A DNA stretch of 10,634 nucleotides from Verrucomicrobiales bacterium (GTDB lineage Bacteria > Verrucomicrobiota > Verrucomicrobiia > Verrucomicrobiales > DEV007): NCBI GenBank assembly GCA_002696885.1, contig NZSO01000007.1, positions 1 through 10,634 on the forward strand. The letters are read 5' to 3'. Below are positions 7,082 through 10,634 of the stretch, piece after piece; position 1 is the stretch's first letter; each line of letters begins with the position of its first letter. Under the pieces are notes generated by a model that did no database searches, was not told the DNA's origin, and was given only the letters and a program-made list of their open reading frames with translations. A program made the translations under genes and the position numbers.

Positions 7082-7510
7082 TTACTTAAACGCTTCTGTA
7101 ATTGAACTTACAGGTTTTCCCTTATTGTTCCAAAACTTTTCTGAACCCTCGATGAGTTCGCCATTTTTGTAGAGACGTTCAGAAAATCGTTGACCATTCC
7201 TGTGCCATTGAGAATAAAGGCCTTCAAATTCACCATCCTTGAAATTTACTTCCGACTCTTTTTGACCGTTATCATACCATGTTAAACAAGGCCCATTTAA
7301 AATGCCATTTTTATAACTGGTTCTACCCGAAACTTTGTCGTTTTTGTGCTTAAGTTCAACTATTCCGCTGAAAGTTTTCTTTGAATTCACATAATATCGG
7401 ATTCCTTCTCTATGAACGGTTTTGCTTATATTGACGATTTCATTATTCTCGCATCCACCAATCCAAAAGGGAAATAGTGAGAGTAGAGAGAAAACAGATA
7501 TATATTTCAC
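7082..7510 (-). CDS. MORN/YwqK-like repeat lipoprotein
   Basis: A 142-residue protein. Residues 1-20 form a lipoprotein signal with lipobox IGGC, so Cys20 should be lipidated and the protein held in the envelope. The remainder consists of four to five repeats of about 20 residues with the MORN/YwqK pattern: TSYKNGILNGPCLTWYDNGQ, then VNFKDGEFEGLYSQWHRNGQ, then LYKNGELIEGSEKFWNNKGK. Such repeats fold as a beta-hairpin ladder. Many homologues are labelled 'antitoxin YwqK', but nothing here indicates a toxin pair. The start is GTG, 6 bases after the stop of the vWA gene, without a Shine-Dalgarno sequence, so translational coupling to that gene is likely. That makes it the third gene of the sigma factor operon. 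Its role as a surface or peptidoglycan contact in the same system is inference. Confidence 0.88.
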   Translation of the reverse strand: MKYISVFSLLSLFPFWIGGCENNEIVNISKTVHREGIRYYVNSKKTFSGIVELKHKNDKVSGRTSYKNGILNGPCLTWYDNGQKESEVNFKDGEFEGLYSQWHRNGQRFSERLYKNGELIEGSEKFWNNKGKPVSSITEAFK

Positions 7511-7516
7511 GGATTT

Positions 7517-9769
7517 TTACTTACGGGAATCTTTGATTGCTTTCGCTTTGTTAACTAATTCAATAAATTCTTTTCTGAGGCCATTTTTGTCTTTGCCAAT
7601 ACCTTCCGATGCAAGTTCAAGAATGAGTTCGCAATTAATGTCACCTGCATATTTTGAATTTCTTAGAAGCATTCCAAATCCTGCAACAGAAGAAGCGAAA
7701 CGGAAATCATCACTTGATTCTTCCCATGCTTTTCCAGAATCGGTTAGGGGTACGATAAATTCATTCGCACTGTCTTCTATCTTATCCTCGGGATTTTTAT
7801 AGCGAAGAAAAACGGTGAGTAACTCATCACTATCAATGAGGTTTGAGTATTTATTTTCAATCTTTTCGTTGTCTGGTTTTCTATATTTAGACTTCACTTC
7901 ATTTTGATTTCCAGCACCTGGAGGAGTTATTTCATATAGGGCGGTAATTGTATGACCTGCTCCAATTTCTCCAGCATCTTTTTCGTCGTTACGAAAATCC
8001 TCAGCTTTCATTTTTCTATTTGCATAGCCAATGAGTCGATAGCTACCCACTTTTCGTGGATTAAAATCAACCTGAATTTTTACATCCTTTGCGATTGTCA
8101 CTAAGGTTGAGTTCATTTTATCAACTAGGACTCGTTTTCCCTCTTTGAACGAATCAATATAGTAATATTCACCATTCCCATTGTTGGCGATTTGCTCAAG
8201 ATTATGATCTTTAATATTACCTTCACCAAAACCAAGGGCAGTGAGGTAAATGTTATCCTTATCTGCGCGGCCTTTGACTAATTTAATGAGTTGTGAACGG
8301 TCAGAAATTCCTACGTTAAAGTCACCGTCAGTAGCGATAATGATACGGTTTGTTCCATCCTTTATGAAGTTTTTCTTAGCAAGATCATAAGCAATTCTGA
8401 TTCCTCCTTCGCCATTAGTTGATCCTCCACTTCTTAGACCATTGATTACTTTAATAATTTCCTCCTTTTGATCCCCATGAACCGGGTCTAATTCAATTCC
8501 AGCGCCTCCGGCATAGGTCACAATTCCTATTCTGTCATCTTCGGTTAGGTTTTCAACTAACGCTATGCATGATTCTTTTAGCAAGGGGAGTTTATCCTTA
8601 TTTCCCATTGACCCGGAGCAATCGATAAGAAAAATAAGATTTGAGGGTGGTCTTTTGTTGGCGCTTAATTCTTTGGCTTTTAATCCTATTCTAACGATAC
8701 GATTTCCTGCCTTCCAAGGTGATGAAGCTGTTTCAAGGTGAACTGAGAAAGGATGTTTGTCACCCGTAAAGCGATAATCATAATCGAAATAATTGATCAT
8801 CTCCTCAACACGAACAGCATCTTGAGGCGGAAGCTGGTTTCGCCGTCCCAAATAGCGTCTGACATTGGAATAACTTGCAGTATCGACATCGATTGCAAAA
8901 GTTGAGAGTGGTGCCTGAAGCGGAGAAACGAATGGAGTATCATAGTAGGCGCCGTATTGTTCATTATTAGTTTCAGCTTCTTTAGAGAGTTCAATTTCAC
9001 TAAAATCATCAGCTCCAAGTTGAAGTTCCTCAGAATACTCAAAATTTAATTTCTCCTGCCGTGCGCTCCTACCTTCAGATTTTTCAATTGATTCTTTAGA
9101 AAAATATCTGAGTCCAGATTCTACTTTCTGTTTACCTTTTAGAGCCTCAAAGTCCTTACTATTAGTACTGATGGTATTGGCAGCAATTGAGGCAGCGGGC
9201 TGAGGGACCGCTTTGGATTGTTTTTTTGCTAAACTTCGGTTAAAGCTGCGGTTCTTGTTCTCTTTAGCTTCCCTATTATTATCTAATATGGCCTCAGGTC
9301 TAAGTGAAAGCCCTTGATTGTTGGTATCTTTTAAGGCCGATTTTTTTTCATCAACTTTACCTAGAGACTGGGTTGGCATCTCAGATGATCGCTCATCTGC
9401 TGCATCAGTGAGTGACTCCTGTTTAGTATTATTTTTTAAGGAATCGAACCCAATAATTCCCATTCCGATAAAACAAGCGGCAGCCGCGCTTATTCCTGTC
9501 CAGCGACTAATTATGCTAAAGGTAGTAGGGCTAGTATTAATAATTTTGTTCCTAGAAAGAAGAGATTCTTTTTGTTCATCAGAAAGCTCTTCTTTTGGCA
9601 AGTTATCAAATTCTTTTTTAATTGAATCAATGGTATCATTGATGCTTTCGATTTCTAATTTAAGCTCGGGATTTTCCACTAGTATCTTTTCAAACTCCTC
9701 AACCTCCTTTTGGTCAAGTTCACCTAGTGCATAAGCTGTTAGTCTTGGATCTTCTGAATTTATTTTCAT
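7517..9769 (-). CDS. Anti-sigma-like, membrane-anchored YfbK-type von Willebrand A protein
   Basis: A 750-residue protein with four parts. Residues 1-75 are a helical, acidic domain opening DPRLTAYALGELDQKEVEEFE, as in cytoplasmic anti-sigma domains, but without the Cys/His of a zinc finger. One membrane helix follows at about 88-107. A low-complexity linker rich in Ser, Lys, Asn and Gln spans about 110-265. The outer part resembles YfbK: a vWF_A N-terminal region (about 272-370, including PLSTFAIDVDTASYSNVRRYL), a VWA domain (about 376-550) with a complete metal site (D383-x-S385-x-S387, Thr451, Asp481 in ATDGD), and a DUF3520-like C-terminus. These regions suggest Mg2+-dependent protein binding outside the membrane coupled to sigma factor control inside. 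It starts 22 bases after the ECF sigma gene, the usual place for an anti-sigma factor. The domain names are from memory; the anti-sigma activity is inferred. Confidence 0.92.
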   Translation of the reverse strand: MKINSEDPRLTAYALGELDQKEVEEFEKILVENPELKLEIESINDTIDSIKKEFDNLPKEELSDEQKESLLSRNKIINTSPTTFSIISRWTGISAAAACFIGMGIIGFDSLKNNTKQESLTDAADERSSEMPTQSLGKVDEKKSALKDTNNQGLSLRPEAILDNNREAKENKNRSFNRSLAKKQSKAVPQPAASIAANTISTNSKDFEALKGKQKVESGLRYFSKESIEKSEGRSARQEKLNFEYSEELQLGADDFSEIELSKEAETNNEQYGAYYDTPFVSPLQAPLSTFAIDVDTASYSNVRRYLGRRNQLPPQDAVRVEEMINYFDYDYRFTGDKHPFSVHLETASSPWKAGNRIVRIGLKAKELSANKRPPSNLIFLIDCSGSMGNKDKLPLLKESCIALVENLTEDDRIGIVTYAGGAGIELDPVHGDQKEEIIKVINGLRSGGSTNGEGGIRIAYDLAKKNFIKDGTNRIIIATDGDFNVGISDRSQLIKLVKGRADKDNIYLTALGFGEGNIKDHNLEQIANNGNGEYYYIDSFKEGKRVLVDKMNSTLVTIAKDVKIQVDFNPRKVGSYRLIGYANRKMKAEDFRNDEKDAGEIGAGHTITALYEITPPGAGNQNEVKSKYRKPDNEKIENKYSNLIDSDELLTVFLRYKNPEDKIEDSANEFIVPLTDSGKAWEESSDDFRFASSVAGFGMLLRNSKYAGDINCELILELASEGIGKDKNGLRKEFIELVNKAKAIKDSRK

Positions 9770-9791
9770 AACAGTTGCTTTTAAATTTTTC

Positions 9792-10316
9792 TTAAATGGT
9801 TTGATCGGTAAGCATTCCTCTTAATCTTTTGATGCCGGCATGAATTAAAAATCCAACATTGCTTACACTTAAATTTGTGACCTGACTTATTTCTTTGTAG
9901 CTCATGTCACCCTCGAACTTTAGACGTATGACTTCTTTTTGATTGTCTGGTAATTTATCCAGAAATCCCAGAATTTGGTTGCGTTGGTCTGATCGTTCAG
10001 CAGCCTTTCCTGGATCGTCAGCTGTATCATGAATTATCTCAACTTTGTTGTCATCCATATTGGTCATCCTTTTTTCCTTTCTAATAATGTCGAAGCATCG
10101 ATTTCTGCACACCGTGAAGAGCCATGATTTTAGAGATTTTGATACTTTTTCAGGCTCTTGTTGATAAAGCTTTATTAGAGTTTCTTGAACAACATCCTTT
10201 GCTTTTTCGGAATCCCTAATAATGCTTTTTGCATAGTTGATCAATGCTGACTCATATTCATTGATGGCTCTTTTAATGAGTTCGTCTTGATCATTTGGGT
10301 GTTCACTTTTAGCCAT
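9792..10316 (-). CDS. ECF-type RNA polymerase sigma factor (sigma-70 family)
   Basis: A 174-residue protein with the two domains of ECF sigma factors. Sigma region 2 covers about 20-84, including AKDVVQETLIKLYQ (core RNA polymerase binding) and LKSWLFTVCRNRCFDIIRKEKR (-10 recognition and melting). After an acidic linker, sigma region 4 covers about 113-168 with LDKLPDNQKEVIRLKFEG and the helix-turn-helix MSYKEISQVTNLSVSNVGF (-35 recognition). No C-terminal extension and no region 3 are present. It should direct transcription of an envelope or stress regulon and probably its own operon. The next gene, 22 bases downstream, carries the presumed membrane anti-sigma domain. No Shine-Dalgarno sequence precedes the ATG; TTAATTAA lies 13 bases upstream. 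I do not assign an ECF group. Confidence 0.95.
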   Translation of the reverse strand: MAKSEHPNDQDELIKRAINEYESALINYAKSIIRDSEKAKDVVQETLIKLYQQEPEKVSKSLKSWLFTVCRNRCFDIIRKEKRMTNMDDNKVEIIHDTADDPGKAAERSDQRNQILGFLDKLPDNQKEVIRLKFEGDMSYKEISQVTNLSVSNVGFLIHAGIKRLRGMLTDQTI

Positions 10317-10455
10317 TTTTTACGTCAATTTAATTAACGAATGAAGGTTATGAAAAATTAGAAGAAAATATAAAAAATATTTTTAGACCTGAGAAGGATT
10401 GATTTTTTAGTGATTTTAAATCGTAAATATAAATAAATTATGGCAATAAAGATGT
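10317..10455. promoter_or_regulatory. Divergent spacer between the sigma factor gene and the sulfatase gene
   Basis: These 139 very A/T-rich bases must contain the start signals for the sigma operon (minus) and probably for the sulfatase (plus). A 12-base perfect palindrome AAAAATATTTTT lies at 10373-10384. It could be an operator or simply part of a bent A-tract region. TATATT on the minus strand nearby could serve as a -10 element. I do not see a clear GGAAC-type ECF -35 element, so autoregulation by the encoded sigma factor cannot be shown from the sequence. Confidence 0.3.
10330..10337. other. TTAATTAA palindrome upstream of the sigma factor start
   Basis: Third copy of the 8-base palindrome, 13 bases before the ATG of the sigma factor gene on the minus strand. 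It is followed in the reading direction by ATTGACGTAAAAA. It lies further from the start codon than the two copies in the exb operon. Confidence 0.3.
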
Positions 10456-10634
10456 ATGCTGTTATCAAAATCCAGACATCATTTCTTATATAATTTCATA
10501 GTTCCCTTTTTATCATTTTTTGTTTTCAAGTCTGTATTGTTACTTGGAGATGAGAGGCCTAATTTTGTGGTTATTCTTTGCGATGATCTTGGATATGGGG
10601 ATATATCCTGCTACGGAAATAAGATCATCAAGAC
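10456..10634 (+). CDS. Secreted sulfatase, N-terminal fragment cut by the window edge
   Basis: The first 59 codons of a gene that runs off the right edge. Translation from ATG 10456 gives a signal peptide: MLLSKSRHH, then the hydrophobic run FLYNFIVPFLSFFVF, ending around LLLGDE. The mature N-terminus follows directly as RPNFVVILCDDLGYGD, the hallmark opening of family S1 sulfatases; the paired Asp residues bind the active-site calcium. SCYGN and KIIKT also follow the family pattern (LGYGDISCYGN). The formylglycine motif CxPSR lies further on and is not in the window, so activity cannot be judged. Secreted sulfatases in verrucomicrobia and planctomycetes usually remove sulfate from marine polysaccharides; that role is inferred here. 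It is divergent from the sigma operon. Only a weak AAAG precedes the start. Confidence 0.9.
   Translation, partial: MLLSKSRHHFLYNFIVPFLSFFVFKSVLLLGDERPNFVVILCDDLGYGDISCYGNKIIK

Noticed and set aside
7077..7091. Small inverted repeat (GTTTA, 5-base loop, TAAAC) at the end of the convergent genes, possible terminator
   Set aside because: The stem is only five A/T-rich pairs with no T-run after it on either strand; too weak to act as a terminator.
7082..7510. Lipoprotein gene as part of a toxin-antitoxin pair, because of the YwqK 'antitoxin' label
   Set aside because: No toxin gene is adjacent, and the protein is an exported lipoprotein, which does not fit a cytoplasmic antitoxin.
7422..7802. 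Plus-strand frame of 126 codons over the lipoprotein and vWA genes
   Set aside because: Lies antisense to two well-supported genes and has no recognisable domain.
9318..9734. Plus-strand Ser-rich frame of 138 codons opposite the vWA protein N-terminus
   Set aside because: Its composition follows from the Lys/Glu/Asp-rich minus-strand protein; no independent support.
10440..10493. Short reading frame of 17 codons plus stop overlapping the sulfatase start, possible leader peptide
   Set aside because: There is no ribosome site, no regulatory codon run and no attenuator hairpin; a chance frame in A/T-rich DNA.
10550..10634. ATG-started frame with a hydrophobic, signal-like N-terminus at the right edge
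   Set aside because: It is the shifted frame of the sulfatase. The other frame contains the family motif RPNFVVILCDDLGYGD and its own signal peptide.

Overview
This AT-rich window carries ten protein-coding genes, two of them cut by the window edges. I see no tRNA, rRNA, CRISPR array, insertion sequence or phage gene. The gene content suggests a Gram-negative bacterium of the Planctomycetes-Verrucomicrobia-Chlamydiae group, most likely a marine verrucomicrobium. The clues are an ExbB/ExbD/TPR operon, an ECF sigma factor next to a membrane-anchored YfbK-type vWA protein with an anti-sigma-like N-terminus, a sulfatase, a DUF6941-like protein, and start codons that mostly lack Shine-Dalgarno sequences. 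This placement is inferred from content; no marker gene proves it.

Left block (1-2629, minus strand): exbB, exbD and a large TPR protein are read in that order. The last two genes overlap by 4 bases (ATGA). ExbB and ExbD should form an inner-membrane motor driven by the proton motive force. The secreted TPR protein is the likely periplasmic partner and runs off the left edge.

Middle block (2769-7074, plus strand): uvrC encodes the nucleotide-excision-repair nuclease in an unusually compact form. It lacks about 110 residues in front of the RNase H-like nuclease half and has a 29-residue insertion inside it. It is followed by a class B penicillin-binding protein of PBP2 type with a very long Pro/Glu-rich periplasmic linker, then 17 bases later by a small DUF6941-like protein. 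The PBP2 linker and the start of the mature TPR protein share Pro-Lys-Ala-X-Pro repeats.

Right block (7082-10316, minus strand): an ECF sigma factor, a 750-residue protein (anti-sigma-like N-terminus, one membrane segment, long linker, then vWF_A/VWA/DUF3520 domains) and a MORN-repeat lipoprotein form a tight three-gene operon, with gaps of 22 and 6 bases. The layout suggests an envelope-sensing regulatory unit. It converges on the middle block with only 7 bases between the two stop codons.

Right edge (10456-10634, plus strand): the first 59 codons of a secreted sulfatase, divergent from the sigma operon. The two longest non-coding stretches are the divergent spacers 2630-2768 and 10317-10455, 139 bases each.
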